Source: Acidobacteriota bacterium (lineage in GTDB: Bacteria > Acidobacteriota > Terriglobia > Terriglobales > Acidobacteriaceae). Taken from it: 64,000 bases of DNA. The stretch covers positions 124,001-188,000 of the forward strand of contig JABCZI010000008.1 of assembly GCA_013289765.1 (NCBI GenBank), given 5' to 3'. Position numbers and translations under genes: made by a program. Below, in pieces: positions 17,843 through 26,958 of this stretch. Position 1 is the first letter of the stretch; every line of letters starts with the position of its first letter. The notes under the pieces were generated by a model that saw only the letters and a list, made by a program, of their open reading frames with translations, did not search any database and was not told the DNA's origin.

Positions 17843-19687
17843 GTGCTTCCAGCGGGAAGTGGAATAGATTTGCACGCTGACACTAATCATCGTTTTTTCG
17901 GACGGCCGCAGGCCCCAACCGACCCAAGTGAGATTCGCCGAATCGAGCGCTGGCTGGCGACGGCGCGCGTATTTCTGGCGGTTTCGGCTCTGGCGGCAAT
18001 CTATATGGATCCGACGCAGTTGGGACACGCGCCTGTGGCCTACGGTCTGCTAGGAATTTATCTGATCCATGGCGTGATGGTGATCACGCTGTTGCGGCGA
18101 AGAAAGCAATCGACCCTGGCGTTTCGCCTGCTCGTGCACGGAGCGGATATTGTGTGGCCCGCATTTATCTCCGTGTTTGCGGAAGGGCCTCGGAGTCCAT
18201 TTTTTCTGTTCTTCTTTTTTGTGCTGGCGGCTGCCGCCTATCGGTGGGGACTCTGGGAGACGTTGAGCACAGCGGCGGCCGAAGTGGTTCTGCTCTGGAT
18301 TGAAAGCTTCGTTCTGCTTCATCTGTGGTCGACACAGGGTAAGAGACTGCCTTGGCATGCTTTATCAGGGTTGCAGATCAATGTGACAGAGTTCGAGCCG
18401 AAGCGGCTCTTCATGCTTTCCATTTACCTGTTGGTGATGGGGTTGCTGTTGGGTTACCTGGCGGAACAGCAGAGACACTTGCGGGCGGAGAAGGCCGTCG
18501 TGACGGGCATGCTGGCCAAGGTACGCGTGGAAGCGGGACTCACCGGAACTCTGCAACGGATATGCAAACAGATTCTCGATATGTATGGAGCAAGCCGACT
18601 GCTCATCGCTTCGCAGGAGGTCAACAGTCACAGAACATTCCTTGGCGAACTGCGCAGCGACGATGGCGCACTTTCCGATTTCACCTGGCTTAGTTCAGGT
18701 CCGCGGGACGCGAACAGATATCTGGAGGATTTTCCGGGAGAGGTGTGCTATGCGGCTCACAATGGAAATCGCTGGACTTTAACCGCATTAGACCGCGAGG
18801 GCAACCAAGTACCATCTGCCTCCACCGATCCACTGGCACGATTGCAGGAGCGGCAATCCTTCCAGTCGATGATGGCAATTTCGTTTGTATTCGGCAGCGA
18901 ATGGCGAGGGCGGGTATTCGTCTTCAACCCTTCCTGGCGAGGGGAGACCCAAGAAGAGCTTCGTTTTTTGCTGGATCTATTTCGTCAGGTAGGGCCCGCG
19001 GTATACAACGTCTACTTGCTGCATCGACTGAGGCGGCGGGCTGGTGCGGCGGAGCGTGCCCGAGTTGCAAGAGAGCTACACGATGGCGCCGTCCAGTCGC
19101 TGATCGCGGTTGAGATGCAAGTCGACGTGCTTCGCCGTCAGGCGGAGAGCTCGCCCGAGGTAGTAGGCGGGGAACTGGACCGGATCCAGGGTTTGCTGCG
19201 CGAGGAAGTCCTGAAGCTTCGGGAGTTGATGCAGCAGATGAAATCGATCGATGTGGATGCTCGACGATTCCTCAATGTGGTGCGCGACGCAGTGGAACGC
19301 TTCGAGCGAGAGACGGGAATCTCTGCGCGTTTCGTAACCGACGTCGAGAAACTGGAGATGCCCGACAAGGTTTGCAGGGAATTTTTGCGGATTGTGCAGG
19401 AAGGGCTGGTGAACGTGCGCAAGCACAGCACCGCGCGCCATGCGCTGGTGAGGTTAAGCTCGAGTTCCAGCGAGTGGTGCCTGACCCTCGAAGATGACGG
19501 CAAAGGCTTCCCGTTTTCCGGGCGCATGAGCCACGATGAACTAGAGCAGATCGGTAAGGGCCCGACGATCATCAAGGAACGCGTCCGTTTGATAGAGGGT
19601 GGACTCACTGTAGAATCAAATCCCGGTTTAGGAACGCGGCTTGAAATCAGGGTACCAAAGGATGGAGAAAGTTCCGATGAACTTTAA
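17843..19687 (+). CDS. NarX/DesK-type sensor histidine kinase with GAF domain
   Basis: A 614-residue kinase: about six membrane helices (40-205), a GAF-like cytosolic domain (about 225-390), then a HisKA_3 dimerisation domain with His413 in ARELHDGAVQSL. A HATPase_c follows with VRKHSTARHALV and DDGKGF. This is the class that phosphorylates NarL-type regulators, and such a regulator is encoded by the next gene, whose ATG overlaps this stop. The start at 17843 leaves a short cytoplasmic leader. The signal is unknown; the divergent neighbour is another multi-pass kinase, so cross-regulation is possible. Confidence 0.87.
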   Translation: MLPAGSGIDLHADTNHRFFGRPQAPTDPSEIRRIERWLATARVFLAVSALAAIYMDPTQLGHAPVAYGLLGIYLIHGVMVITLLRRRKQSTLAFRLLVHGADIVWPAFISVFAEGPRSPFFLFFFFVLAAAAYRWGLWETLSTAAAEVVLLWIESFVLLHLWSTQGKRLPWHALSGLQINVTEFEPKRLFMLSIYLLVMGLLLGYLAEQQRHLRAEKAVVTGMLAKVRVEAGLTGTLQRICKQILDMYGASRLLIASQEVNSHRTFLGELRSDDGALSDFTWLSSGPRDANRYLEDFPGEVCYAAHNGNRWTLTALDREGNQVPSASTDPLARLQERQSFQSMMAISFVFGSEWRGRVFVFNPSWRGETQEELRFLLDLFRQVGPAVYNVYLLHRLRRRAGAAERARVARELHDGAVQSLIAVEMQVDVLRRQAESSPEVVGGELDRIQGLLREEVLKLRELMQQMKSIDVDARRFLNVVRDAVERFERETGISARFVTDVEKLEMPDKVCREFLRIVQEGLVNVRKHSTARHALVRLSSSSSEWCLTLEDDGKGFPFSGRMSHDELEQIGKGPTIIKERVRLIEGGLTVESNPGLGTRLEIRVPKDGESSDEL

Positions 19688-20366
19688 GAAGGCACAACCA
19701 GTTCGTATCGTGATTGCCGATGACCATCCAATTTTTCGGGATGGGTTGCGAAGGCTGCTGGAAGCGGAGCCGGATTTGAAAGTGTTGGGGGAAGCCTCGG
19801 ACGGTGCCGAAGCCGTGAAGTTGGCGCGGCAGTTGAAGCCCGATATTCTTTTGCTGGATTTGGCCATGCCTAAGCATCCCGGGCTTGAGGCTTTGCGGGA
19901 CCTGAGCGCCGGGGCGTGTTCAAGTCCGGTACGCGTGATCCTGCTGACCGCGGCAGCGGAGAAGAGTCAGATTGTTGAGGCGCTGCAACTGGGCGCGCGC
20001 GGCGTCGTGCTAAAAGACTCTGCTACACAATTGCTTTTGAAAGCCATCCACACCGTGATGTCAGGTGAATACTGGGTTGGACGGGAGAGTGTTTCGAATC
20101 TGGTGCAGTATTTACGTACCTTGGTTCAGTCCTCGAGCGACGAAGCGCGGCAGAAGAAATTTGGCTTAACCCCGCGGGAGTTGGAAATTGTTGCCGCAGT
20201 AGTGGCGGGATACTCGAACAAAGAGATTGCCGAATACTTCAAAATCAGCGAAGACACGGTCAAGCACCACCTGAGCAATATCTTCGATAAGCTGGGAGTC
20301 TCGACCCGGCTGGAGCTGGCGCTTTTTGCAGTGAACCAATCGCTTCCCTTGAAAAGCATTGGTTAG
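19677..20366 (+). CDS. NarL/FixJ-type response regulator
   Basis: A 229-residue two-domain regulator. The receiver domain has the acidic pair in IADDHP and the phospho-acceptor Asp61 in ILLLDLAMP. The C-terminal LuxR-type helix-turn-helix is LTPRELEIVAAVVAGYSNKEIAEYFKISEDTVKHHLSNIF. The ATG at 19677 overlaps the end of the kinase gene; an alternative ATG at 19662 is in frame. Cotranscription and class match make this the cognate partner of the upstream HisKA_3 kinase. A Flp pilin gene follows about 200 bases downstream and could be a target, but that is conjecture. Confidence 0.88.
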   Translation: MNFKKAQPVRIVIADDHPIFRDGLRRLLEAEPDLKVLGEASDGAEAVKLARQLKPDILLLDLAMPKHPGLEALRDLSAGACSSPVRVILLTAAAEKSQIVEALQLGARGVVLKDSATQLLLKAIHTVMSGEYWVGRESVSNLVQYLRTLVQSSSDEARQKKFGLTPRELEIVAAVVAGYSNKEIAEYFKISEDTVKHHLSNIFDKLGVSTRLELALFAVNQSLPLKSIG

Positions 20367-20565
20367 AACAACTTAGAGAACCCTTGAGCAAGGGTTGCGT
20401 TATGGCACTTACGGGCTATTGGCGGGGTTTGCTGTTGCACCTATCATTTACGTACGACCAGCCTCGGGGACAAAAAAAAGATCCGGTCACCAATATATCT
20501 GGGGTATGTACCCAGTTTGGGGCAGAGGGGCGTGTTTTAAGATGAATTCTAAGGAGACGGAGCCC

Positions 20566-20730
20566 GTGGCTAAAATCATACAGAATCTTTGGACCGATGA
20601 GAGTGGGCAGGATATCGCTGAATACGCGGTGATGCTGGCGGTGATCCTGGTAATCGTAGTCGGGACGGTTCGGCTGATTGGATCGAACGCTAACAATGTG
20701 TTCTCCAACGTGGGCAGCTCAATCAAGTAG
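20566..20730 (+). CDS. Flp family type IVb pilin
   Basis: A 54-residue prepilin if started at the GTG at 20566, which has a strong AAGGAG nine bases upstream; the in-frame ATG at 20542 would add 8 residues. The leader ends in ESG, and the mature protein would begin QDIAEYAVMLAVILVIVVG, with the Glu5/Tyr6 pair typical of Flp pilins cleaved by a TadV-type peptidase. The hydrophobic helix forms the pilus core. No tad secretion genes are nearby, so assembly depends on a locus elsewhere. A clear terminator follows, so it is transcribed as a single gene. Confidence 0.85.
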   Translation: MAKIIQNLWTDESGQDIAEYAVMLAVILVIVVGTVRLIGSNANNVFSNVGSSIK

Positions 20731-20759
20731 AGGTTAATCGCGACAACTCACGCTGAAGC

Positions 20760-20789
20760 AAAAGGGCGCACCCAAAGGTGCGCCCTTTT
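20760..20789 (+). terminator. rho-independent terminator after the Flp pilin gene
   Basis: The 13-bp stem AAAAGGGCGCACC / GGTGCGCCCTTTT with loop CAAA. The symmetric A/T flanks make it usable from both strands, between the pilin gene and the convergent protease gene. Confidence 0.85.
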
Positions 20790-20880
20790 GGCTTGGCCAT
20801 TACTTGTGCGACTAAAATTCAACACCTTGACGTGTTAAAGATTCGGGTTGCATCTCGGATGTGCCGCAGTAAAACTTGCA

Positions 20881-22608
20881 TTACTTCGGACCCGGCGAGG
20901 TAAGCTCCACCTTCTCGTTGCCTGGAACGGAAAGCCTGGTCAGGTAAGGGAAAAAAGGCGTAATTTCGAAGGGCATTTTCTCCCGAGCGGAAGTCAGCGC
21001 GACCGGCTTTGCCTTCGAGAGTTCCACTTGATCCGTCCAGGGATCAAGTTTGATTCGTCCGCCAAGCGGAAGAGCGGCAATCTGGTCGGCGCGTTTCGGG
21101 TCCATCGGCGGAGCAGAGGCCAGCAGTTCCGACATCCGGATGCCTTTGTGTTCGGCCAAGCCATTCCCTAGATGGGGACGAATTAAGTTTGGCAGCGCCG
21201 GAGCTCGATCATGGAGGGCTGTCAGAAACAGTCCCGCACTGCCCAGCTTGTCTTTATACGGAGAATTTTTCAGCAGCTCTACAGCCTTGGTATCCGCTGC
21301 TTCTTCGTCGCTGGGGCGACGTTTGAAGTCCAGGCGCTGGAAGGAATTTTCATCGGGAAAGAACATTCGGTCATTAAAGGCGAGCTTCGTATCGAGCTTG
21401 TGACCGAGCACAATGTGACTCAGTTCATGGGCCATGATCATGGCGAGGGAAGCCTCATCGGGCAGGACATCGAGGAGGCCACGGCTGATAACAATGGTGT
21501 GTCCGATGGTGAACGATTCCAGCGGAGAAGTAAGCAGGACCCGGCAGCGAATGTCGGACTGCAAGTCGATATTATTAGTTACCAGTAAATTGTTAACTAC
21601 CGTCTGCAGGACCTTGTCTACCTCTCCGGGAGGCGCTAGAAGGCCGATCTTCTGCATCCGCTCGACGGCGTTATCTTCCGCCTGACGTTCCCACAGGCGT
21701 TCGGCGACGACCGGGGTGGCATCGGCTGCAACCTCGCTCTGATCTTTTACCGACTGCGGAGAATCTACGAGAATCTGTGTAAATTCCGAATTCTTGTTAA
21801 GGGCCTTCAAGTCGTATCCCCAAAGCCGGGTCTGCGCCCGGAAGTGCAGGCTCTTTGCAAGGCCGTACTTAAAGTCAGATTCCTCGCTATAGATGTAGGC
21901 GGGCACCCACATGCCAGAGCGAAGATTCAATCGCCAGGTGTCGAAGTGCAGGTAAAAGTCAGTGCCCGCCCGCGCAGAGTAAGTGCCATTGAAACGGACG
22001 ATATTGTAGTCCTGATCCTCTACCCAGATGCGGCCGATGAAGCGTCCGGGCGAAGCATCCTTTTTCGGCTCGACGTCGATCACCAGACAGCGCACTTCAC
22101 CCAAGAATTCCCGTCGGACGAAATTAAAGTTGTAGGAGCGTTTTTGGAAATCCGGATCGAGGACCACCATCTGGGCGAAGCCGAGCGGAAGGAAATGCAT
22201 GGCATAAAGACCGGTAAGCCGATTGACCATGCGACGGCTGAACCCGGGCTGGCCTATGAAAGACGTGTCCTCGGGACCGTCGGTCATATCGAGACGCCCG
22301 AGGAAATAGTTATCTTTCGCAATCGAATCGTTTCCGCTGCGATCGGTCTTAAGATTCTGCAGATAAGTTTCGACCAGGGGATGCAAATGGCGCATTTGTG
22401 CGATGAAGAAATGCTCACGCTGCACGACACGGTCGATCACATCGTTGAACGAGGTTGGAGCGGGGGAGAAGGATCCTCCGGCTTGCTGAGCAGGCGCGGC
22501 TTCGATCAATACGGCCTGCGAGCCTGTCGCGGAAACTTGTGAAAGGGCAGGCAATGCCGAAACCAAAAGCAGAATTAACGAAACTGAAGCCACCTGAAAA
22601 ATACGCAT
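20881..22608 (-). CDS. secreted M48 family metalloprotease with N-terminal lipoprotein-like domain
   Basis: A 575-residue product with a signal peptide (SLILLLVSALPALSQ). Residues 55-290 form a strand-rich domain (YNFNFVRREFLGEVRCLVIDVEP...GRIWVEDQDYNIVRFNGTY) like outer-membrane lipoprotein-sorting or MucB/RseB folds. The M48 peptidase part has the zinc motif HELSH at 394-398 and the downstream EEAADTKAVELL carrying the third ligand. Periplasmic M48 enzymes (BepA-like) survey outer-membrane proteins; the added domain might bind lipid or lipoprotein. It lies 20 bases downstream of a TonB-like gene and is probably cotranscribed with it. The domain fusion looks specific to this lineage, which is inference. 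Confidence 0.78.
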   Translation of the reverse strand: MRIFQVASVSLILLLVSALPALSQVSATGSQAVLIEAAPAQQAGGSFSPAPTSFNDVIDRVVQREHFFIAQMRHLHPLVETYLQNLKTDRSGNDSIAKDNYFLGRLDMTDGPEDTSFIGQPGFSRRMVNRLTGLYAMHFLPLGFAQMVVLDPDFQKRSYNFNFVRREFLGEVRCLVIDVEPKKDASPGRFIGRIWVEDQDYNIVRFNGTYSARAGTDFYLHFDTWRLNLRSGMWVPAYIYSEESDFKYGLAKSLHFRAQTRLWGYDLKALNKNSEFTQILVDSPQSVKDQSEVAADATPVVAERLWERQAEDNAVERMQKIGLLAPPGEVDKVLQTVVNNLLVTNNIDLQSDIRCRVLLTSPLESFTIGHTIVISRGLLDVLPDEASLAMIMAHELSHIVLGHKLDTKLAFNDRMFFPDENSFQRLDFKRRPSDEEAADTKAVELLKNSPYKDKLGSAGLFLTALHDRAPALPNLIRPHLGNGLAEHKGIRMSELLASAPPMDPKRADQIAALPLGGRIKLDPWTDQVELSKAKPVALTSAREKMPFEITPFFPYLTRLSVPGNEKVELTSPGPK

Positions 22609-22628
22609 AGAACCCTTCTGGGAACGAA

Positions 22629-23687
22629 TTAAGCCAACTGGAAAACGATGTGTAACACGACGGTGGAATCGGCTGGCTGGCCATCCCGTATCGCCGGTTT
22701 GAAGTGGATCTGTTGGGCGGCTTTGACAGCGTTGTCATCGAGGCCGTGACCCAATCCGCGCACCACGCGAAGCACACGAAGATTGCCGGAAGCCTCAAGG
22801 ACCACTTCCAGCTGCACTTCACCTTCAATCCGCAAGTTCTTAGCTTCCTGGGTATAAATTGGCGTGGGCTTGGAAATAATTTCCGCAGGCACCGCGCGCG
22901 AAGCGGGTTCTGCCGAATGAGATCGGACCGTGGGCGCAGCGGGAACATCAGCGCTGGCGAAGCCGCCGGATTGAACCGCGCCCGCAGACACCTGCCTGCG
23001 GCCATTTTCGGTGGCCGTACCGCTGCCAAATCCCGAACTGGCCACTACTCCCGGCACGCCTTGGGCTCCGCCCGTACCATTACCGTAGCCTGGGCCCGCT
23101 GGAAGATCGAACGATCCCCGCGCCGCGATATTCACCGCCTTCCCCTCATTGCCACTCTTAGCGGGAACGCCATTGGGATCGCCGAAGCCCCCGGTCTGCA
23201 CCCGGGATGGCGCACGGGCGATCGTAGGGGTGGCGGAACTGCCGGTGGAAAATACGTTCGTTTTAACGGCCTGCTTGGGGATGACAGGTGCGGAATCGAG
23301 GGGTAGAGGATCCAATTTTCTGGAAGCGATGCTGACCGCAGGAGCGGGGGCCAGATCCACTTTCGCTGCAGCTTTCGGCTGGGGCGCGGGAAGCCGCAGG
23401 GCATTGGCGGGTGGGTCGAGATGCGCGACGACCGCCTGCTTTGGAAGATCGGGTAGCGGTTGAGGCCGATGATTGACCGGAACCGGCGTGCTTACCAGTT
23501 GAACCGAACGAAAAGTGTGCTCCGGAGGCGAGACTACTGTCGGATAGAGTAAGCGTACCCACACCAGAAATGTTACGGCCGCAGCTTGCGTTCCAGTGCT
23601 AAAGACGAATTCCCTCCAAGGCGTCTTCGCCTTGGGCAACAGAGAGAAGAGAGTTTCCGGGGCAGAATTGCTCATAACCGCGTCCAC
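22629..23687 (-). CDS. TonB family protein
   Basis: A 352-residue protein with one N-terminal membrane helix (STGTQAAAVTFLVWVRLLYP, about 30-50), a long Pro/Ala/Gly/Ser linker and a C-terminal TonB domain (PIYTQEAKNLRIEGEVQLEV...VKAAQQIHFKPA). A second in-frame ATG at codon 5 is equally possible as start. It is the upstream member of a two-gene unit with the M48 protease (20-base gap). No exbB or exbD is present. It may connect the envelope protease to the outer membrane, but only the domain layout supports that. Confidence 0.8.
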   Translation of the reverse strand: MDAVMSNSAPETLFSLLPKAKTPWREFVFSTGTQAAAVTFLVWVRLLYPTVVSPPEHTFRSVQLVSTPVPVNHRPQPLPDLPKQAVVAHLDPPANALRLPAPQPKAAAKVDLAPAPAVSIASRKLDPLPLDSAPVIPKQAVKTNVFSTGSSATPTIARAPSRVQTGGFGDPNGVPAKSGNEGKAVNIAARGSFDLPAGPGYGNGTGGAQGVPGVVASSGFGSGTATENGRRQVSAGAVQSGGFASADVPAAPTVRSHSAEPASRAVPAEIISKPTPIYTQEAKNLRIEGEVQLEVVLEASGNLRVLRVVRGLGHGLDDNAVKAAQQIHFKPAIRDGQPADSTVVLHIVFQLA

Positions 23688-23943
23688 TACTTAGTTGTCG
23701 AAAACACCCGTTTTGGGTGGAAAGTTTCTCAACTTGCCCACATATTATTTTCGGGCCAGCGTCGATCAAGCGCCCATTTTACTCCTAGACGGCAAAAATA
23801 TGCACACGAAAGGGCATCTTCTTACCCAAGCGGATCCCAACTACTTTGAATGAGTACTTGGATCCAGTGAGGGCTGTGATCGGTCGCCGAAAGAGAAAAG
23901 CTTGCAATTGTCCGGCCAGATCCCTTTATCTCGGCACCTTTGA

Positions 23944-25302
23944 CTAGCAGCGCACGACTTTGGGACTGTCTATCCCTTTGGTCGCGTTGCGGGTATCGAC
24001 GACCAACTGAGCTTCGCCCACAATGTTGCGGTAATCATAATCGGAGTGGTCGGTGACGATCACGACGCAGTCATACTGCCCCAGTTTCTCCAACTCCGTC
24101 CGTTTCATCTGCAGATCGTACTTGCGGCCTTTTCCGATGAAAGGGAAGTAGGGATCATGGTAACTGACCTGGGCTCCTTCCTTTTGCAAAAGTTCGATGA
24201 TGGTGAGCGCCGGAGATTCCCGCAAATCGTCAATATCCCGTTTATAGGCTACGCCAAGGATCAGAACGCGTGCGCCGTTCACTGATTTCTTATGGCCGTT
24301 TAATGCACCGCTCACGGAAGCGAGCACATGATAAGGCATGTTTGTATTGATCTCGCCAGCCAGTTCGATGAAGCGGGTTCGGAAATCCCACTCCTTGGCT
24401 TTCCACGACAGGTAGAACGGATCGACAGGGATGCAGTGCCCACCCAGGCCGGGTCCGGGATAAAAGGGATGAAAGCCAAAAGGTTTGGTGGAAGCGGCTT
24501 CGATAACTTCCCAGATATCGATGCCCATGCGCAAGCAGAGAAGCTTCAATTCGTTGACCAACGCAATGTTGACGCAGCGGTAGATATTCTCCAACAGCTT
24601 CGTCATTTCGGCCGCAGCCGGGGATGAGACCGGCACCGTGCGATGAAAGATGGATCCATACAGAGCTCCGGCGAGCTCGGAAGCCTGCGGATTCACTCCT
24701 CCGACCACTTTCGGGATATCGCGGCGCGCTACCGTGGTGTTACCAGGGTCCTCGCGTTCGGGAGAGAACGCGGCATAGAAGTTTTTCTCTGTGCTTGAGG
24801 GGCCGCGGGCAGCCTTCAGGCCGTTCTTGTTCTCCTGCTCCAGAATTGGCACCATGACTTCTTCCGTAGTGCCAGGGTAGGTTGTGCTCTCGAGGATCAC
24901 CAGCTGACCGGGCTGCAAATGTGGCGCAATGGCGTGCGTCGTATCGGTAATAAAGCTCAGATCCGGTTCGTGATATTGATTGAGGGGGGTGGGAACGCAG
25001 ATGATGATGGCGTCCATCTCAACGATTCGGGAATAATCGGCGGTGGCCGAAAAGCCCTGCGACTTCGCCGCTTGAATCTCTTCTTTGCTGATGCGATAGA
25101 TGTAAGATCCGCCTTGGGCCAGGGTATCGACCTTGCGCTGATCAATATCAAAACCGGTGACGGCGAACTTTTGTTCGCTGAAAAGCAGGGCTAGGGGTAG
25201 TCCCACATAGCCTAGTCCGATGATTCCGACCCGGGCTTTGCGCTGCTGGATGTTGTTCTTGAGTTGATCGACTGAGCGAGTTCCGGCAGAGAGATTGGTC
25301 AT
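23944..25302 (-). CDS. nucleotide-sugar (UDP-HexNAc type) 6-dehydrogenase
   Basis: A 452-residue UDP-glucose/GDP-mannose dehydrogenase superfamily member that oxidises a sugar C6 hydroxyl to a carboxylate with two NAD. The Rossmann motif GLGYVGLPLALL is at residues 29-40, and the catalytic cysteine is in GPGLGGHCIPVDPF near residue 280. Features such as EDPGNT and KPFGFHPFYPGPG match the WbpA/WecC subgroup, which uses UDP-GlcNAc or UDP-ManNAc, rather than UDP-glucose dehydrogenases. It supplies uronic acids for surface polysaccharide. The DUF218 gene to its right is divergent, and no glycosyltransferases are adjacent. Confidence 0.85.
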   Translation of the reverse strand: MTNLSAGTRSVDQLKNNIQQRKARVGIIGLGYVGLPLALLFSEQKFAVTGFDIDQRKVDTLAQGGSYIYRISKEEIQAAKSQGFSATADYSRIVEMDAIIICVPTPLNQYHEPDLSFITDTTHAIAPHLQPGQLVILESTTYPGTTEEVMVPILEQENKNGLKAARGPSSTEKNFYAAFSPEREDPGNTTVARRDIPKVVGGVNPQASELAGALYGSIFHRTVPVSSPAAAEMTKLLENIYRCVNIALVNELKLLCLRMGIDIWEVIEAASTKPFGFHPFYPGPGLGGHCIPVDPFYLSWKAKEWDFRTRFIELAGEINTNMPYHVLASVSGALNGHKKSVNGARVLILGVAYKRDIDDLRESPALTIIELLQKEGAQVSYHDPYFPFIGKGRKYDLQMKRTELEKLGQYDCVVIVTDHSDYDYRNIVGEAQLVVDTRNATKGIDSPKVVRC

Positions 25303-25432
25303 CGTTGCGACAGGGTTTCTTTCGGTGAGGTGAACTGCGGCTTTGATTCTAGCACGCAGTTATGCCACGACGTGGCGTGTGGATCGCTTAGAACTGTCAG
25401 CGATCAGGCTGCATCTTCGGAGCTGAGAACTT

Positions 25433-26029
25433 ATGAACAGGGAAAGAGGGCGGCGCCGTACGTGGGTGCTGGCGCTGGTTTTGGCGGGAGGTTTGTTGGT
25501 CGTACTGGGTGCTAGAGCGGGCAGGTTTCTGGTAGTGGATGCGCCTCAGCCCTCCGATGTGATCGTGGTCCTGGCGGGTGAAGCTTATCATCGCCCACAA
25601 CGCGCGCTCCAACTTCTAACGCAAGGGTTTGGACAGCGAGTTGTGCTGGATGTTCCGAGCACTACCAAAATCTACGAATTCACCCAGATTCAGTTAGCCG
25701 AGAACTATGTTCACGACTTACCTCAGGGAGCGGCGATTACCATTTGCCCAATCCAGGGACTGTCAACCCGGGACGAAGCGAAGGAGTTAAAGAAGTGCTT
25801 GCCGCGCGGGGACGAGCCACGAGTGCTGATCGTGACCTCCGATTTTCACACTCGCCGGGCGCTGAGTGTTTTTCGGCGCGAGCTTCCTGGGCACTCTTAT
25901 GCAGTGGCAGCTTCCCGGGACGAACAGCAATTTGGCCTGCAATGGTGGACGCATCGGCAATGGGCGAAAACTTTCATCGACGAATGGCTGCGACTCATCT
26001 GGTGGGAAGGCGTCGACAAGTGGCGCTGA
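25433..26029 (+). CDS. YdcF/DUF218 family membrane-anchored protein
   Basis: A 198-residue protein with one N-terminal helix (VLALVLAGGLLVVLGA) and a DUF218 domain outside. The strand DVIVVLAGEAYHRPQRALQLL and the later VLIVTSDFHTRRALSVFRREL are the conserved parts of the SanA/ElyC/YdcF family, linked to envelope polysaccharide metabolism and vancomycin or low-temperature sensitivity in enterobacteria. The first motif lacks the GGG usually seen after the strand (VLAGE here). It lies divergent to the nucleotide-sugar dehydrogenase, consistent with a cell-surface role. The exact reaction is unknown. Confidence 0.72.
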   Translation: MNRERGRRRTWVLALVLAGGLLVVLGARAGRFLVVDAPQPSDVIVVLAGEAYHRPQRALQLLTQGFGQRVVLDVPSTTKIYEFTQIQLAENYVHDLPQGAAITICPIQGLSTRDEAKELKKCLPRGDEPRVLIVTSDFHTRRALSVFRRELPGHSYAVAASRDEQQFGLQWWTHRQWAKTFIDEWLRLIWWEGVDKWR

Positions 26030-26178
26030 CATGTTGCCGAAATGCCTGACAGACAGGCTTTCGGAACAAAGTTTTCCACCGGTGAACCATGCCGACCGAT
26101 ACAAAAGCCATTGACTGTCAGCAACATGGAGGTTACCATGCGGTAACGGTGACTCAAACGGTATCCAGGGAGCGTAGG

Positions 26179-26835
26179 ATGGGCATGCCTGCTGTTCGCA
26201 GGATTGTGAGTTATTTGCTGCTGCTGAGTTTGCCTTCTTTTCTGTTTGCCGCCGATTCCGGGGCGGCTATGCTTTATGCCAATGGGGCTGCCTGGCTGAA
26301 TGGCAGTCACGTGCCAAACTCCTCCGCCATTTTTGCCGGTGACCTGGTTCAGACTCGAGCCGATGCTGCGGCCGACATCCATGCCTCAGGCTCCTCCATC
26401 ATGGTTCTCGGTGGTTCTCTTATTAAATTCGAAGGGGTTTCGTTGAATGTGGAACATGGAGGGGTGTCGGTCTCCACCTCCAAAGGCATTGCCACCACTG
26501 CTGGGGATGTTCGTGTAACGCCGGTATCCAATGCGTGGACCGAATTTAATGTGACCGATATTGACGGCACGGTCCGAATCGCCGCGCGCAAGGGAGATGT
26601 AGTTGTCACCGACGACAGCGGTGCGGTCACTTTGCCGCAAGGCCAGGAGACTACGCGGGACGAACAGTCCTCCGAGAAAAAGAAAAAGAAACGGGTAGCC
26701 GGAGCTGTTCCAGCAGCCGGCGGCGGTGTGCTGAACTCCCCGGTCGCAATCGGTATAGGAGCCGCAGCCATTGCCGGGGTAACAATTTGGGTGCTGACCA
26801 GAAGCGATCAGCCCATTAGTCCGAACGTGCCTTAG
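26179..26835 (+). CDS. FecR-domain secreted/membrane protein
   Basis: About 218 residues from the ATG at 26179, which follows GGGAGCGTAGG and gives a proper signal peptide (YLLLLSLPSFLFAADS); the track start is 90 bases earlier. The body matches a FecR-like beta domain: SSAIFAGDLVQTRADAAADIHASGSSIMVLGGSLIKFEG, then the FNVTDIDGTVRIAARKGDVVV repeat strands. A charged patch (EKKKKKR) precedes a C-terminal helix (VAIGIGAAAIAGVTIWVLT), so it is probably anchored at both ends. In Acidobacteria such stand-alone FecR domains are numerous and not tied to iron regulators. Its ligand is unknown. Confidence 0.72.
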   Translation: MGMPAVRRIVSYLLLLSLPSFLFAADSGAAMLYANGAAWLNGSHVPNSSAIFAGDLVQTRADAAADIHASGSSIMVLGGSLIKFEGVSLNVEHGGVSVSTSKGIATTAGDVRVTPVSNAWTEFNVTDIDGTVRIAARKGDVVVTDDSGAVTLPQGQETTRDEQSSEKKKKKRVAGAVPAAGGGVLNSPVAIGIGAAAIAGVTIWVLTRSDQPISPNVP

Positions 26836-26869
26836 CCTTCAGCGCTGCTCTGTTCCAGTTGAATTGTTT

Positions 26870-26907
26870 GAGCCGTCCGGCCGGAGCCGGACGGCTCGCT
26901 AGTTTTT
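26870..26907 (+). terminator. rho-independent terminator after the FecR-domain gene
   Basis: The 11-bp stem GAGCCGTCCGG / CCGGACGGCTC with a 6-base loop, followed by GCTAGTTTTTG. Confidence 0.8.
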
Positions 26908-26958
26908 GCGGCAAAACTCAGAGAGAAGTTTGGTGTGCGAAGTTTGGAGTAAGAAAAG

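Noticed and set aside
20400-20430. Sigma-54 promoter before the Flp pilin gene
   Set aside because: TGGCACTTACGGGC has 9 instead of 10 bases between GG and GC and a poor -12 element.
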